Shown here piece after piece: positions 39,151 to 48,749 of a stretch of DNA of 64,000 bases; positions within the stretch are counted from its first letter, which is position 1; each line of letters begins with the position of its first letter. Source of the DNA: Phycisphaeraceae bacterium (GTDB taxonomy: Bacteria > Planctomycetota > Phycisphaerae > Phycisphaerales > Phycisphaeraceae); NCBI GenBank assembly GCA_020851735.1, contig JADZCD010000059.1, forward strand, positions 1 through 64,000, in the 5' to 3' direction. The notes beneath the pieces were generated by a model, which saw only the letters and a program-made list of their open reading frames with translations, was not told the origin of the DNA and did no database searches. Position numbers and translations under genes: made by a program.

Positions 39151-39191
39151 CAGTACGCGTCAGCGGGGATGGCAAGGCAAATTTGCGTAAT

Positions 39192-39226
39192 AAAAAGAGC
39201 CCAGGCATTTCTTGCCTGGGCTTTAT
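39192..39226. terminator. Bidirectional terminator
   Basis: Stem AGCCCAGGCA (39198-39207) and TGCCTGGGCT (39213-39222), with A-rich sequence on the left and TTTATT on the right. It lies between the convergent haem synthase and korB genes and can serve both. Confidence 0.8.
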
Positions 39227-39280
39227 TACTAACTTTCGAGAGTGCGAGCCCCCACTCTCCGCATTCAACTTTCTGCCGTC

Positions 39281-40294
39281 TTACACCTTGTAGTTATCGC
39301 TGGACTCAAACAACTCAGCCAATCCCCCTTGGCCGCGGGCCGCCACGGCGGACTTGATCTGGCCTTCGAGCAAATCCTCGTAGCAGTCGTCGCGCACGCG
39401 GTAAAACACGCCCAGCGGTTCGGGGAACTGCGGATACGACAGGCGGCTTAGCAGGAACGCCAGGTTTTCATCCGCTTCGTCGTGGAAGATCAGGTCGTCT
39501 TCCTTGATCCCCTTTCCCAGTTCCACGACCTGCGGCTTGTGGGCTCCGTCGAAGCGAATGCCCTTGTCGCGATTCTTGCCGAACACCAGGGGCTTACCGT
39601 GTTCCAGGTAAAGGATGTGGTCTTCCTTGGCCGCCTTGTCCGTGGCGTACTGATACGCCAAGTGATTGAAAATATTGCAGTCCTGATAGATCTCCACAAA
39701 GGCGGATCCCTTGTGTTCAGCCGCAGCCTGCAGCACGTCGCCTAAGTTCTTGTCCACGTCCACCGCGCGGGCCACGAAAGAGGCCTCGGCCGCCAGGGCG
39801 ATCGACAGCGGCGTCACCGGTAATTCGATGGTGCCGAACGGCGAGGACTTGGTCTTCTTGCCTTCCTCGCTGGTGGGGGAATATTGGCCTTTGGTCAAGC
39901 CATAAATTCGATTGTTGAACAACAGAATCTTGACGTTCACGTTCCGCCGCAGGGTGTGCAGCAGGTGATTGCCGCCGATCGACAGCCCGTCGCCGTCGCC
40001 GGTGACGATCCACACGTTCAGGTCCGGATTGGCCAGCTTGATGCCCGTGGCGATGGCTGGCGCCCGCCCGTGGATGGAGTGAAAACCATACGTGCTCATG
40101 TAATACGGAAACCGGCTGGAGCAGCCGATGCCCGACACAAACACCGTTTTCTCCCGCGTGGCGCCCGCGGCCGCCAGCACCCGCCGCACCTGATTTAGGA
40201 TCGCGTAGTCCCCGCAACCCGGGCACCAGCGCACGTCCTGGTCGGAAGCGAAATCCTTAGCGGACAAAACCGGAACTTGTACTTCAGTAGCCAT
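39281..40294 (-). CDS. korB: 2-oxoacid:ferredoxin oxidoreductase, beta subunit
   Basis: 337 aa, thiamine-diphosphate subunit. WCPGCGDYAILN near the N-terminus, the TPP/Mg segment GDGDGLSIGGNH, FNNRIYGLTKGQYSPTS (typical of 2-oxoglutarate-type enzymes) and GSAFVEIYQDCNIFN. Works with the alpha subunit encoded 72 nt upstream to convert 2-oxoglutarate (or a related 2-oxoacid) and CoA to acyl-CoA, reducing ferredoxin. The start has AGGTGA upstream. Exact substrate is inferred from the GQYSPTS motif. Confidence 0.9.
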   Translation of the reverse strand: MATEVQVPVLSAKDFASDQDVRWCPGCGDYAILNQVRRVLAAAGATREKTVFVSGIGCSSRFPYYMSTYGFHSIHGRAPAIATGIKLANPDLNVWIVTGDGDGLSIGGNHLLHTLRRNVNVKILLFNNRIYGLTKGQYSPTSEEGKKTKSSPFGTIELPVTPLSIALAAEASFVARAVDVDKNLGDVLQAAAEHKGSAFVEIYQDCNIFNHLAYQYATDKAAKEDHILYLEHGKPLVFGKNRDKGIRFDGAHKPQVVELGKGIKEDDLIFHDEADENLAFLLSRLSYPQFPEPLGVFYRVRDDCYEDLLEGQIKSAVAARGQGGLAELFESSDNYKV

Positions 40295-40366
40295 GCTTCA
40301 CCTGTATCTGTTACGCACCCCGTTGCGTCCATCATTCTTGTTTACGCCTGCCACCCCTGTCGTTAT

Positions 40367-42310
40367 TCACTTAAACGCCTTGATCTGATGCTGCGTGGGA
40401 TTGAGCGATTCAGCCTCGCCCCACTTACCGTCGAGCATCAGATTGATCCCGCCCACCAAGTCCTCGACCAAAAACGGCTTGCCTTGGATCTTGTTCAGCC
40501 CCCGCGCGTCCACCAGATAGCGGGACCGTAAGATATAACGCAATTGGCCGGTGTTCAGTTCGGGCACCAGGATTTTCTTGTATTTTTTGAGCAGCGTGCC
40601 CAGATTCGTAGGCATCGGATTCATGTGTCGCAAATGCAGCCCCGCCACGCTCTTGCCCTCGGCGTGCAGCCGCTCCACCGCGGTCCGCACCGAGCCGTAT
40701 GTGCCGCCCCAGGACACCACCAGCAATTCCGCGTCCGCGCCCGCGTACGTCTCGGCAGGCGGGATGTCGTCGGCCACTTTGTTGACCTTGGCCAAACGCA
40801 GCAGCGTCATTTTCTGGTGATTTTCCGGATCGTAGGACACGCCGCCGGTTCCGTCCGCCTTCTCCAACCCGCCGATGCGGTGCTCTAGGCCCGGCGTGCC
40901 GGGAATCGCCCACGGCCGAGCGTAGTTTTCGTCACGCTTATACGGCTGATAGGTCGCCGGGTCCGTCGGATGCGTCACGGGAATGGCCGGCAGGCTCTTG
41001 GGGTCCGGCAAGCGCCAGGGCTCAGCCCCGTTGGCCAGGTAGCCGTCGGTGAGAATCAGCACCGGCACCATGTATTTAAAGGCGATGCGCACCGCTTCGA
41101 TGGCGGTGTCAAAGCAATCCGAGGGCGACTTGGCGGCCAGCACCACCAGCGGGCAATCGCCGTTCCGCCCCACCACGGCCTGCAACAGGTCCGATTGTTC
41201 GGTCTTGGTCGGCAAGCCCGTCGAGGGCCCGCCCCGCTGCACGTCGATGATGATTAAAGGCAATTCCGTGATCACCGCCAGGCCCATCGCCTCGGTCTTT
41301 AGCGCCAGGCCCGGGCCTGACGTACCGGTTACGCCCAGTTGCCCGGCAAACGACACCCCGATGGCGGAACAGATGGCGGCGATTTCGTCCTCGGCCTGAA
41401 ACGTCTTGACGCCGAAATTCCGCATCCCCGCCAGGTAGTGCAGGATGTCCGACGCCGGCGTGATCGGATACGTGCAGTACACCAGCGTCTTGCCCGACAG
41501 CTTGGCAGCCGCGATAAGGCCCATCGCCGTCGCGTCGTTGCCGGTGATCTTCCGATAGGTACCCGGCGCCACCGGCGCCCGCGCCACGTGATAGCGGACG
41601 GGGAAAATCTCGGCCGTCTCGCCGAAATAGAATCCAGCCTTAAGCGCCTTGACGTTCGCGGCCGCCACTTCCGGCATCTTCTTTTTCTTGCCGAAGTAAT
41701 CTTCCAGATACTGGATCGTCGTATCCAGCGGGCGATCGAACAGAAAGTAAATCAGCCCCAGGGCGTACATGTTCTTGCAGCGGCCGATGTCCTTGGCGGA
41801 CATGCCCGAATCCGCCAGGCTCTCGGCGTTGAGGCGGGTGATCGGCACCTTGTACAGCCTGTATTTTCGCCCCAGTTCCGGATCGTCCAGCGGGTTGACG
41901 CCCTCGGGGTAACCGGCCTTGCGCAGGTTGACCTTGTCGAACTCGCTTTCGTTGACCACCACGATGCCCCCCAGCTGCACGTCCGCCAGATGGGCCTTTA
42001 AGGCTGCGGGGTTCATCGCGATCAGGGCGTTGACTTCATCCCCCGGCGTGTGGATGTCGGTGGAGGCGAAGTTGATCTGAAAACCCGAAACGCCCGGCAC
42101 GGTTCCCGCCGGGGCCCGGATCTCAGCCGGATAGTCCGGCAAGGTCGCCACATCGTTGCCGATGATCGCCGACGTGTCGGTGAATTGCGTGCCCGCCATC
42201 TGCATGCCGTCGCCGGAGTCGCCTGCGAATCTCACAACCGCGGCTGGAATTTCTTCGGTGCGGGGGTGAGTTGAGGGGGTACGATCCTGCGTCTGGGTCC
42301 CAGAGACCAT
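40367..42310 (-). CDS. korA: 2-oxoacid:ferredoxin oxidoreductase, alpha subunit (gamma-alpha fusion)
   Basis: 647 aa. The N-terminal gamma domain begins VVRFAGDSGDGMQMAG (about 25-40) and the alpha pyrimidine-binding domain contains VYCTYPITPASDILHYL. TGTSGPGLALKTEAMGL and VQRGGPSTGLPTKTEQSDL are standard for this enzyme family. Length fits KorA fusions. AGGAG lies just before the start. It is cotranscribed with korB and catalyses ferredoxin-linked oxidation of 2-oxoglutarate, or its reverse, in the cytoplasm. Confidence 0.92.
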   Translation of the reverse strand: MVSGTQTQDRTPSTHPRTEEIPAAVVRFAGDSGDGMQMAGTQFTDTSAIIGNDVATLPDYPAEIRAPAGTVPGVSGFQINFASTDIHTPGDEVNALIAMNPAALKAHLADVQLGGIVVVNESEFDKVNLRKAGYPEGVNPLDDPELGRKYRLYKVPITRLNAESLADSGMSAKDIGRCKNMYALGLIYFLFDRPLDTTIQYLEDYFGKKKKMPEVAAANVKALKAGFYFGETAEIFPVRYHVARAPVAPGTYRKITGNDATAMGLIAAAKLSGKTLVYCTYPITPASDILHYLAGMRNFGVKTFQAEDEIAAICSAIGVSFAGQLGVTGTSGPGLALKTEAMGLAVITELPLIIIDVQRGGPSTGLPTKTEQSDLLQAVVGRNGDCPLVVLAAKSPSDCFDTAIEAVRIAFKYMVPVLILTDGYLANGAEPWRLPDPKSLPAIPVTHPTDPATYQPYKRDENYARPWAIPGTPGLEHRIGGLEKADGTGGVSYDPENHQKMTLLRLAKVNKVADDIPPAETYAGADAELLVVSWGGTYGSVRTAVERLHAEGKSVAGLHLRHMNPMPTNLGTLLKKYKKILVPELNTGQLRYILRSRYLVDARGLNKIQGKPFLVEDLVGGINLMLDGKWGEAESLNPTQHQIKAFK

Positions 42311-42554
42311 GCGACCAGACTCCTGAAAAAAAGGAAACTTAAATTGTTATCGGCGAGTTGTTTTAGACAATTCTATTCTGGCGTTCTTCGCCCGCCAAAT
42401 GACTCTCCGACCATCATCACCATTAGCTTCGATTATAGCACGAGCCAACGAACCCTCGTCGCCGGGCCCCCAAAGTCACCGCCCCACCTCTCCTGCCGCT
42501 CAAAATCTCACTTAATCTTCTGTTTATTGCCCTCAGCACGCGTTTTCCCTGAAT

Positions 42555-42590
42555 AGAAAAGCCCAGGCGGGGCATGCCTGGGCTCGTTTT
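42555..42590 (-). terminator. Rho-independent terminator of ilvC
   Basis: Stem GCCCAGGC (42561-42568) and GCCTGGGC (42576-42583). On the minus strand it is followed by TTTTCTATTC. It lies about 25 nt past the ilvC stop. Confidence 0.75.
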
Positions 42591-42612
42591 ATTGTTAATC
42601 CCAATATCTTGC

Positions 42613-43617
42613 TTACATTTCCACGGGCTTGATCCACGGCATCATCCGCCGCAGTTCCTTGCCGATCTTTTCCACGCCGTGGTTGGCGTCGTTTTCGCGC
42701 TGGGCCTTGAACCACGGGAAGCCCTTGGCGTAATCGTCGCGGAAGGTCTTGGCGAACTGCCCGGACTGGATGTCCGCCAGGGCCTTTTTCATCCGCTCCT
42801 TCACGCCGGCGTCGATGACCTTCGGGCCCGTGTGGTAATCGCCGAACTCGGCCGTGTTGCTGATCGAATACCGCATGTACTTCAGGCCGCCGCGTTCGAT
42901 CAGGTTGATGATCAACTTCAACTCGTGGCAGACTTCAAAATACGCCAGCTCCGGCGGGTAGCCTGCTTCGGTGAGCACTTCAAACCCCGCCTTGATCAAG
43001 CTCGACAGCCCGCCGCAGAGCACCGTCTGCTCGCCGAAAAGGTCCGTCTCGCATTCGTCCTTGAAGGTTGTCTTAAGAATGCCGCCCTTGCCGCCGCCGA
43101 TGCCGATGGCCCAGGCCATGGCTGTGTCGTACGCCTTGCCGCTCTTGTCCTGATGCACCGCCAGCAAGCACGGCACGCCGCCGCCGCGTTCAAACTCGCT
43201 GCGCACCGTGTGGCCGGGGCCCTTGGGCGCCACCATCACCACGTCCACGTTCGGAGGCGGGGCAATGGTCTTAAAGTTGATGTTAAACCCGTGGGTGAAT
43301 CCCAGGGCTGCGCCCGCCTTGAGGTTGGGAGCGATTTCGTTCTTAAACACGTCCGGCTGGACCTCGTCGGGCAGGGTCAAGATCACCAGGTCCGCCTGCT
43401 TGACCGCCTCGGCCACGGGCAGCGGGCTAAACCCGTGCTCGATCGCCAGCTTGCCGTTGGCGGAATCCTTGCGGTTGGCCACGATCACTTTCACGCCCGA
43501 ATCACGCAGGTTCTGGGCATGAGCGTGGCCCTGCGAGCCGTAGCCGAGCACCGCCACCGTCTTGCCCTGTAAAGCGTTGATCGAGCCGTCTTTGTCGTAC
43601 AGCGTTTTGATAGCCAT
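42613..43617 (-). CDS. ilvC: Ketol-acid reductoisomerase
   Basis: 334 aa, class I length. Rossmann motif AVLGYGSQGHAHAQNL, the Mg/substrate segment GPGHTVRSEFERGGGVPCLLAV, and KTTFKDECETDLFGEQTVLCGG with the conserved acidic ligands. Catalyses NAD(P)H-dependent rearrangement and reduction of acetolactate in valine, leucine and isoleucine biosynthesis. Ribosome binding site TAGGAGA lies just upstream. It stands alone here; no other ilv or leu genes are in the window. Confidence 0.95.
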   Translation of the reverse strand: MAIKTLYDKDGSINALQGKTVAVLGYGSQGHAHAQNLRDSGVKVIVANRKDSANGKLAIEHGFSPLPVAEAVKQADLVILTLPDEVQPDVFKNEIAPNLKAGAALGFTHGFNINFKTIAPPPNVDVVMVAPKGPGHTVRSEFERGGGVPCLLAVHQDKSGKAYDTAMAWAIGIGGGKGGILKTTFKDECETDLFGEQTVLCGGLSSLIKAGFEVLTEAGYPPELAYFEVCHELKLIINLIERGGLKYMRYSISNTAEFGDYHTGPKVIDAGVKERMKKALADIQSGQFAKTFRDDYAKGFPWFKAQRENDANHGVEKIGKELRRMMPWIKPVEM

Positions 43618-43841
43618 GGGCGAATCTCCTAGCTAGGGAATAGCCCGGCCAATTTAGTGGTCCGCTTCCGTGGCGTCAAAATTCCTGGTCTGTGATCGTC
43701 CTAAACCCGCCGACCTTGGGGGTGGGCGTTATGCCGGTTCGGCGGGAGGCGCGGGCGGGGCCGATAGGCAGTCCGCGCCCAAAAAAACCTCAGGGATACC
43801 GCGCACCGCCACGCGGATCGCCGGGCAAGTCCCGCATGGTG

Positions 43842-44510
43842 CTAAGAATGCACCACCATGATCTGATCCAGCGGCTTGCGGCGCGTGGCGAACACGGGAA
43901 CCTGGCAATCCTTGGCCGGATAGCCGATGGGAATGAGCAGATACGGCCGTTCGTTCTCGGGGCGATGCAGAATCTGGCCCAGGAATTTCATCGGGCTGGG
44001 CGTGTGGGTCAGCGCCGCCAGGCCGGCCTGATGGGCGGCCACCAGCAGCATGCCCACCGCGATGCCGATGGACTCGTTGACATAGTAAACCTGCGAGCCG
44101 TCGTCATCGGCCGCGAGCTTGAAGACCACGATCAGCCAGGGGGCGACTTCCAGAAAAGACTTGTTTTCGTCCGTACCCAGGGGCGCTAAGTCAGCCAGCC
44201 ACTGAGCGTTGGCCCGTTCGCGATAGAAGGCCTGTTCTTCTTCCTCAGCCCCCAGGCGAATTTCGCGCTTTAGGGCCGGATCGCTGACGCAGACAAAACG
44301 CCAGGGCTGCTTGTTGGCGCCGCTGGGCGCCGAACCGGCCGAGCGCACCAGCCACTGGATGGTCTCTAAGGACACAGGCTGAGCGGAAAACTCCCGCACC
44401 GTTCGCCGCCGGCTCAGACAACGATAAAACGCTTCGGCAGCCTGCTCGGCCGGCAGGTCGGGCACATAGCGATCCGCGTAGGGAATCATGGGAGGGGTTT
44501 TCGTATTCAT
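43842..44510 (-). CDS. Nitroreductase family protein
   Basis: 222 aa. FYRCLSRRRTVREFSAQPV (split: RCLSRRRTVREF) is the FMN-binding start typical of the family, followed by VRSAGSAPSGANKQPWRF, SIGIAVGMLLVAAHQAGL and ERPYLLIPIGYPAKD. An FMN-dependent NAD(P)H oxidoreductase; the SAPSGANKQPW form is common in iodotyrosine-deiodinase-like members. The substrate cannot be told. ATG at 44510 gives normal length; a GTG at 44582 overlapping the pyrK-like stop is an alternative start. Confidence 0.85.
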   Translation of the reverse strand: MNTKTPPMIPYADRYVPDLPAEQAAEAFYRCLSRRRTVREFSAQPVSLETIQWLVRSAGSAPSGANKQPWRFVCVSDPALKREIRLGAEEEEQAFYRERANAQWLADLAPLGTDENKSFLEVAPWLIVVFKLAADDDGSQVYYVNESIGIAVGMLLVAAHQAGLAALTHTPSPMKFLGQILHRPENERPYLLIPIGYPAKDCQVPVFATRRKPLDQIMVVHS

Positions 44511-44572
44511 GACTATGACTTTAGCCTGCGTCGGAACGGCGGGAAGGCCGGCAAGAAATTTTTTATCCCCCG

Positions 44573-45607
44573 CTATTCCCACACGATCTGGCGGGCGTCA
44601 AAGACCGGCCCATCGGTGCAGGTCAGCCGATAGCGCCAGGGCCTGCCGTCAGCCGTGCGGTCCTGGGGATTGGCCGCGTCCTCGACACGCACCACGCAGG
44701 ACTGGCAGGTGCCCATGCCGCAGGCCATGGCTTGTTCCATGCAAACCTGGCAATCCACCCCGTGCGCAGCCGCCAGACTCGCCGTCGCCCGCATCATGCC
44801 GTTGGGCCCGCAGGTGAACACCACCGCCTGCTGACGCTGGGCGGGGGACAGGGTTTTTAGGAACCGGGTCAACCCCTCGGTAATCAGGCCCTTTAGCCCC
44901 AGCGAGCCGTCGTCGGTGGTTATGACCGTTACGAGCCCGTAGCGGGCGAATTCCTGCACGCTCAAAGCGGGCTGGCCGTCCGTCGCCGGCGGCACGGACG
45001 AGTCCAGATTCACGGGCAACAGGTCGCGCGCCTGGGCCCCCACAAAGGCCACCGCTTGCCACCCGGCGGCCTGCAAGGCCTGGGCTAAGTAGAACATCGG
45101 CGGCAGCCCCACACCGCCCCCGACGAGCAAACCCAGCGAGCGATCCTTGGGCAGCTGAAAGCGATTGCCCAAAGGCCCGATCAGATCGACGCTATCGCCC
45201 ACCTTCAGTCTGCTGAGCCATTGGGTGCCCACGCCGACCACGCGGTGGACGATTTCCACCCAGGGTCCGCGTTCATCATCGCCGCGCCCCGCCAGGCTGA
45301 ACGGCCGGCGCAACAAAGCCAGCGGGCCAAGCAGCTCCGGCTGCTGAAAGGCGATGGCCTTTCCCGGCTCCCATTCCAGATCGTGCGCCAACACCACTTC
45401 CGAAGTCTGCGCGCCGTCCGGCCTGCGGCAGGCCAATTGGATGAACTGTCCGGGCGCGGTGGCGGGGAAATCCGCCGGCAGGCGCAAACGCAGCAGATAG
45501 TGCGCGCGGCAGAGCGGGTGATTCCGCTCCACCACCGCGTCAAAACGCGCTCGTCCGCGTGCGGAGCGCGGGTGATCGTCCCTGACGTTGGCGGATGGTG
45601 CAGGCAC
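44573..45607 (-). CDS. pyrK: Dihydroorotate dehydrogenase electron-transfer subunit
   Basis: About 344 aa. An FAD-binding ferredoxin-reductase fold (LLRRPFSLAG, DLIGPLGNRF, LLVGGGVGLPPMFYLAQAL, FTCGPNGMM) is followed by a [2Fe-2S] site CMEQAMACGMGTCQSC and a late C (RLTCTDGPVFDA). This is the PyrK layout that passes electrons from PyrD to NAD+ in pyrimidine synthesis. The start is uncertain: the frame stays open to 45751 across the divergent comF start. I chose the GTG at 45607 because PyrK homology begins about 20 residues later. PyrD is not in the window. Confidence 0.82.
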   Translation of the reverse strand: MPAPSANVRDDHPRSARGRARFDAVVERNHPLCRAHYLLRLRLPADFPATAPGQFIQLACRRPDGAQTSEVVLAHDLEWEPGKAIAFQQPELLGPLALLRRPFSLAGRGDDERGPWVEIVHRVVGVGTQWLSRLKVGDSVDLIGPLGNRFQLPKDRSLGLLVGGGVGLPPMFYLAQALQAAGWQAVAFVGAQARDLLPVNLDSSVPPATDGQPALSVQEFARYGLVTVITTDDGSLGLKGLITEGLTRFLKTLSPAQRQQAVVFTCGPNGMMRATASLAAAHGVDCQVCMEQAMACGMGTCQSCVVRVEDAANPQDRTADGRPWRYRLTCTDGPVFDARQIVWE

Positions 45608-45681
45608 CCTGCCAGTATAACGGGACACGTGGTAAGCTGATGGGGCGGCGGTCTGATTTTCAGCATGCGGCAGGTGGGAAG

Positions 45682-46488
45682 ATGTCATCCAAGCGAGCGT
45701 TCCAACTGGCAGAGAAAGGCTGGCGGCTGACGTGGTACGCGTTGTCCGCACGCCACCAGGCGGGCCGTCGCGCCACGCTCAGCGGGTGGCAGGCGGATGC
45801 TCCTTCAGCCTATTGCCATCGCTGCGGCATTTCCGCGGGTCCCGGGAGCGTGAAGGTTGAAGGCTGCTCGTATTGCGTGGGGCGGAAATCGCCCTGGGAT
45901 CGGGTCGTGCGGCTTGGCTCCTACGATGCGCCGCTGGATCAGTGGATCGTGCGGATGAAATTCGCCCAGGACTGGAGTTGGGGCCCGTGGCTGGGCGCTA
46001 AGCTGGCTGAGTCCGTCGGGCGCATCGGGCAGGGCGAAAAGGCGGCCATCTGCCCGGTGCCCATGCACTGGCTGCGACGCTGGCGGCGCGGATACAACCA
46101 GGCGGAATTGATCGCCCGGGAAATATCCCGTGTGAACAAGTGGCCGTTGGCAGCCGTGCTGCGGCGCCCGCGCTTGACCCGCCCGCAGACGACGGTCAGC
46201 CTTTCGGAACGCTTGCGGAATATCCAAGGATCGTTCGACGTCGGGCACGTGGACCTGCGCGGATGGAGCGTCTGGCTGGTGGACGACATCAAGACCACCG
46301 GCGCCACCGCCACCGCTTGCGCACGCCTTTTGCGCAAGGCCGGCGCGGAAAAGGTCTATTTAGCCGTAGCCGCCGTGGCCAACCCCCATCACGCGGACTT
46401 TACGCACGTAGAACCGCGCCCAACGAATCATGCAGCTTCGCCACCACCCGCCGCACCTGCGGGTCCACCTGCTCATGGCGCAGCGTAG
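45682..46488 (+). CDS. comF: ComF family phosphoribosyltransferase-like protein
   Basis: 268 aa. N-terminal zinc-finger cysteines (CHRCGIS and CSYC), then LPWLGAKLAE-like region, ICPVPMHWLRRWRRGYNQAE and the PRTase loop VWLVDDIKTTGATATACARLL. Members take part in DNA uptake in some bacteria, but the family is broad and the reaction is unknown. The Pro/Ala-rich C-terminal tail overlaps the end of the convergent pheT gene by 89 nt. The start is set at ATG 45682, upstream of the zinc-finger region; longer in-frame starts exist. Confidence 0.85.
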   Translation: MSSKRAFQLAEKGWRLTWYALSARHQAGRRATLSGWQADAPSAYCHRCGISAGPGSVKVEGCSYCVGRKSPWDRVVRLGSYDAPLDQWIVRMKFAQDWSWGPWLGAKLAESVGRIGQGEKAAICPVPMHWLRRWRRGYNQAELIAREISRVNKWPLAAVLRRPRLTRPQTTVSLSERLRNIQGSFDVGHVDLRGWSVWLVDDIKTTGATATACARLLRKAGAEKVYLAVAAVANPHHADFTHVEPRPTNHAASPPPAAPAGPPAHGAA

Positions 46489-48442
46489 TCTGCGGATCGC
46501 GGAATATCAGCCGGAAGGTCACGCTCTTTTTGCCCGCCTCGATGGGCTTACCGCGATAAACGCCCACAAAACCGCTGCTTTCCAGCCGCTCCAAGGGCGT
46601 GTCCGCCAGCACCTTTTCGATCTGCGCCCACGGCACGTCCTCGGCCACGACCACCGACAAATCACGCTCGATGGCTGGATATTTGGCCAGGCTGGTCACC
46701 TTGCGTTGCGGCGGGAACAACGCCAGGAGCGGCTCCAACTCCACCTCGGCCGCCACCACCGGGGTCTGTAGATCAAAAAGCGCCTGAATCTTCGCATCCA
46801 CCACGCCGATCCAGCCGATGGGCTGATCCGCCAGCGCGACGCCGCTGGCCGCCGCGAAACACGGCCAAGTCGCCGGGCTAAGCGTCAGCGCTGCCGTGCC
46901 GCCCAAGCGCTCGACCAGCTCCGCCAGCACGCCGCGCAGTTCGCGCAGCGCGGGCGACAAATCGGCCGGGGAATTGCCCGCCACGTCCATCAAAATCGCC
47001 AGCTTCTGGCTCTCGACGATTTTCCCCCCCGCCTTGCTCCAGACCGAGGCGGTCTCAAACAGCCGGACCTGGCGATTGCCCGCGTCCTGGTTGAACTTGC
47101 GGCAGGCCAGCAGGCTGGGCAAAAGCGAAGGCCGCAGCATCGGCTCGCTCTTGCGCCGTTCGTCGTCCACTTCCACCGCTTCATGCCCGGCCGGCAGAAA
47201 CGGCTGGCCGCAGCGCGGGCTGACGAAACTGAAATTGACCGTCTCGTGGAACCCGTGGGCCACCAGCACCTGGCGCAGACCGCGCCGGGCGGTGGTCTTG
47301 GGATTCGTCGCCTGCGCGACCAGTTCGATCTTTTCCTTAAACGGCACGTGACTTAGCCCGTGCAGGCGGATGACTTCCTCGATCAAGTCCACCTCGCGCT
47401 CCAGGTCCAGCCGGTGCGTCGGAATCGTGCAGGCAATCGTCCCAGCCGCCTGATCCAGCCGCGGCGCCAAGCCCAGGCGGCCCAGCAATTCCACCATGCG
47501 CTCGGCCGGCACCGCCACGCCCAGCAGCGCGGCACAACGCGCCACGCGCACCTGCACCGTGCGCGCCTGCGTCGCCTCCGGCTGCCCCGCGCGGATCACC
47601 CCCTCAGCCAGTTTCCCGCCGGCCAATTCCACGATCAATTGCGCCGCCCGCCGGCTGGCCAGTTCCACGCCGGCCGGATCAATCCCGCGCTCAAAGCGGT
47701 AGCTGGAATCGCTGAACAACTTCAAGGCCCGGCTGGTCTGCCGCACCTGCAGCGGCGCAAACATCGCCGATTCCAGCAGCACGTCCGTGGTCGTCGGGCC
47801 CACTTCGCTGTTGGACCCGCCCATCACCCCCGCCAAGGCCACCGGCTTGCGGGCGTCAGCGATCACCAACATGCGCTCGGTCAATTTGTGATTGGACCCG
47901 TCCAGGGCGGCAAACGCCTCGCCCGCCTTGGCCCGCCGCACGACAATCGTTTTTTCATCCAGAAGATTCAAGTCAAACGCGTGCAGCGGCTGGCCCAGCT
48001 CCAGCAAGACAAAATTCGTCACGTCCACCACGTTGTTGACACTGCGCAGTCCCACCGCCTGCAACCGCTCCACCAGCCACTGGGGGCTTGGGCCCACCTT
48101 CACCCCCCGGATCACCCGGGCGGTGTAGACCGGGCAAAGCTCCAGCTCCTGATTCCGCACCTTGGCCAAAGCCTCCACCGGCCCGGCCGCGGCCGGGGGC
48201 AGCGCACAGTTCGGCCCGCGCAGTTGCCGACCCGTGGCGGCCGCCAGTTCCCGCGCCAAGCCCACGTGGCTGAGCAGGTCCGGTCGATTGCTGGTGATCT
48301 CCACGTCCAACAGCCAATCGCCACCTGGAGCCGGATCCCACTTTTCCGTGGGAAAGCCCAAGGCGGTAAAGATGTCCGCAGCCGCTTGCAGCTCAACCGA
48401 CGGACCGAGGTAACTGTTCAACCAGGCCAGGCTTGTTTTCAT
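46400..48442 (-). CDS. pheT: Phenylalanyl-tRNA synthetase beta subunit, short form
   Basis: 680 aa. N-terminal MKTSLAWLNSYL, EITSNRPDLLSHVGLARELA (split: ITSNRPDLLSHVG), then B3/4 editing domain (NNVVDVTNFVLLELGQPLHAFD in part: VDVTNFVLLELGQPLHAFD), B5 region, and a C-terminal anticodon-binding-like FDX domain (SLAKYPAIERDLSVVV). It lacks the tRNA-binding OB domain of the common 790-aa form, as in other short PheT. The PheS partner gene is not adjacent and not in the window. Tail overlaps comF. Confidence 0.92.
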   Translation of the reverse strand: MKTSLAWLNSYLGPSVELQAAADIFTALGFPTEKWDPAPGGDWLLDVEITSNRPDLLSHVGLARELAAATGRQLRGPNCALPPAAAGPVEALAKVRNQELELCPVYTARVIRGVKVGPSPQWLVERLQAVGLRSVNNVVDVTNFVLLELGQPLHAFDLNLLDEKTIVVRRAKAGEAFAALDGSNHKLTERMLVIADARKPVALAGVMGGSNSEVGPTTTDVLLESAMFAPLQVRQTSRALKLFSDSSYRFERGIDPAGVELASRRAAQLIVELAGGKLAEGVIRAGQPEATQARTVQVRVARCAALLGVAVPAERMVELLGRLGLAPRLDQAAGTIACTIPTHRLDLEREVDLIEEVIRLHGLSHVPFKEKIELVAQATNPKTTARRGLRQVLVAHGFHETVNFSFVSPRCGQPFLPAGHEAVEVDDERRKSEPMLRPSLLPSLLACRKFNQDAGNRQVRLFETASVWSKAGGKIVESQKLAILMDVAGNSPADLSPALRELRGVLAELVERLGGTAALTLSPATWPCFAAASGVALADQPIGWIGVVDAKIQALFDLQTPVVAAEVELEPLLALFPPQRKVTSLAKYPAIERDLSVVVAEDVPWAQIEKVLADTPLERLESSGFVGVYRGKPIEAGKKSVTFRLIFRDPQTTLRHEQVDPQVRRVVAKLHDSLGAVLRA

Positions 48443-48495
48443 GACGGCTAAGAAGGTAACAAGGCCATGAATACCAGCAACCCCCGGAGGAAGGT

Positions 48496-48554
48496 GGGGT
48501 CTGGGGTGGAGGGATTGGGGGTTGGGGATTGGGGGTTAGGGATTGGGGACTGGG
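48496..48554 (+). repeat. G-rich minisatellite
   Basis: Runs of GGGG spaced by ATT, TTA and similar (GGGATTGGGGGTTGGGGATT). Four or more G-runs could form a G-quadruplex. A complementary C-rich version lies at 49482-49548. Confidence 0.7.
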
Positions 48555-48555
48555 A

Positions 48556-48585
48556 CAAGCCGCGGCGTAAGCCGCGGGTATGCTC
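48556..48585. repeat. Dispersed hairpin element P4, copy 1
   Basis: AAGCCGCGGCG then TAAGCCGCGGGTAT; arms CCGCGGC (48560-48566) and GCCGCGG (48571-48577). A sister copy is at 49411. Confidence 0.65.
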
Positions 48586-48587
48586 GT

Positions 48588-48643
48588 GGGGTCCGGGGTC
48601 CGGGGTCCGGGGTCCGGGGTCCGGGGTCCGGGGTCCGGGGTCC
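48588..48643 (+). repeat. Tandem repeat of GGGGTCC (8 units)
   Basis: Perfect 7-bp direct repeat with eight TCC positions at a regular spacing, between pheT and the gene at 48750. Followed by two ACTTCCGGGGG units (48650-48675). Confidence 0.9.
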
Positions 48644-48680
48644 GAGGGATGACTTCCGGGGGGGTGACTTCCGGGGGTGC

Positions 48681-48722
48681 CACACAGCAGCGCGCAGCGT
48701 GCTGTGTGCTTTTTTCTTTTCT
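48681..48722 (+). terminator. Hairpin with T run (element P3 arms)
   Basis: CACACAGCA (48681-48689) and TGCTGTGTG (48700-48708) followed by CTTTTTTCTTTT. Structurally a good terminator, although no plus-strand gene ends close by. The arms are those of the element inside the histidine kinase gene. Confidence 0.65.
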
Positions 48723-48749
48723 CCAGCCGCCCCGGTTGCCCTTAGTTAA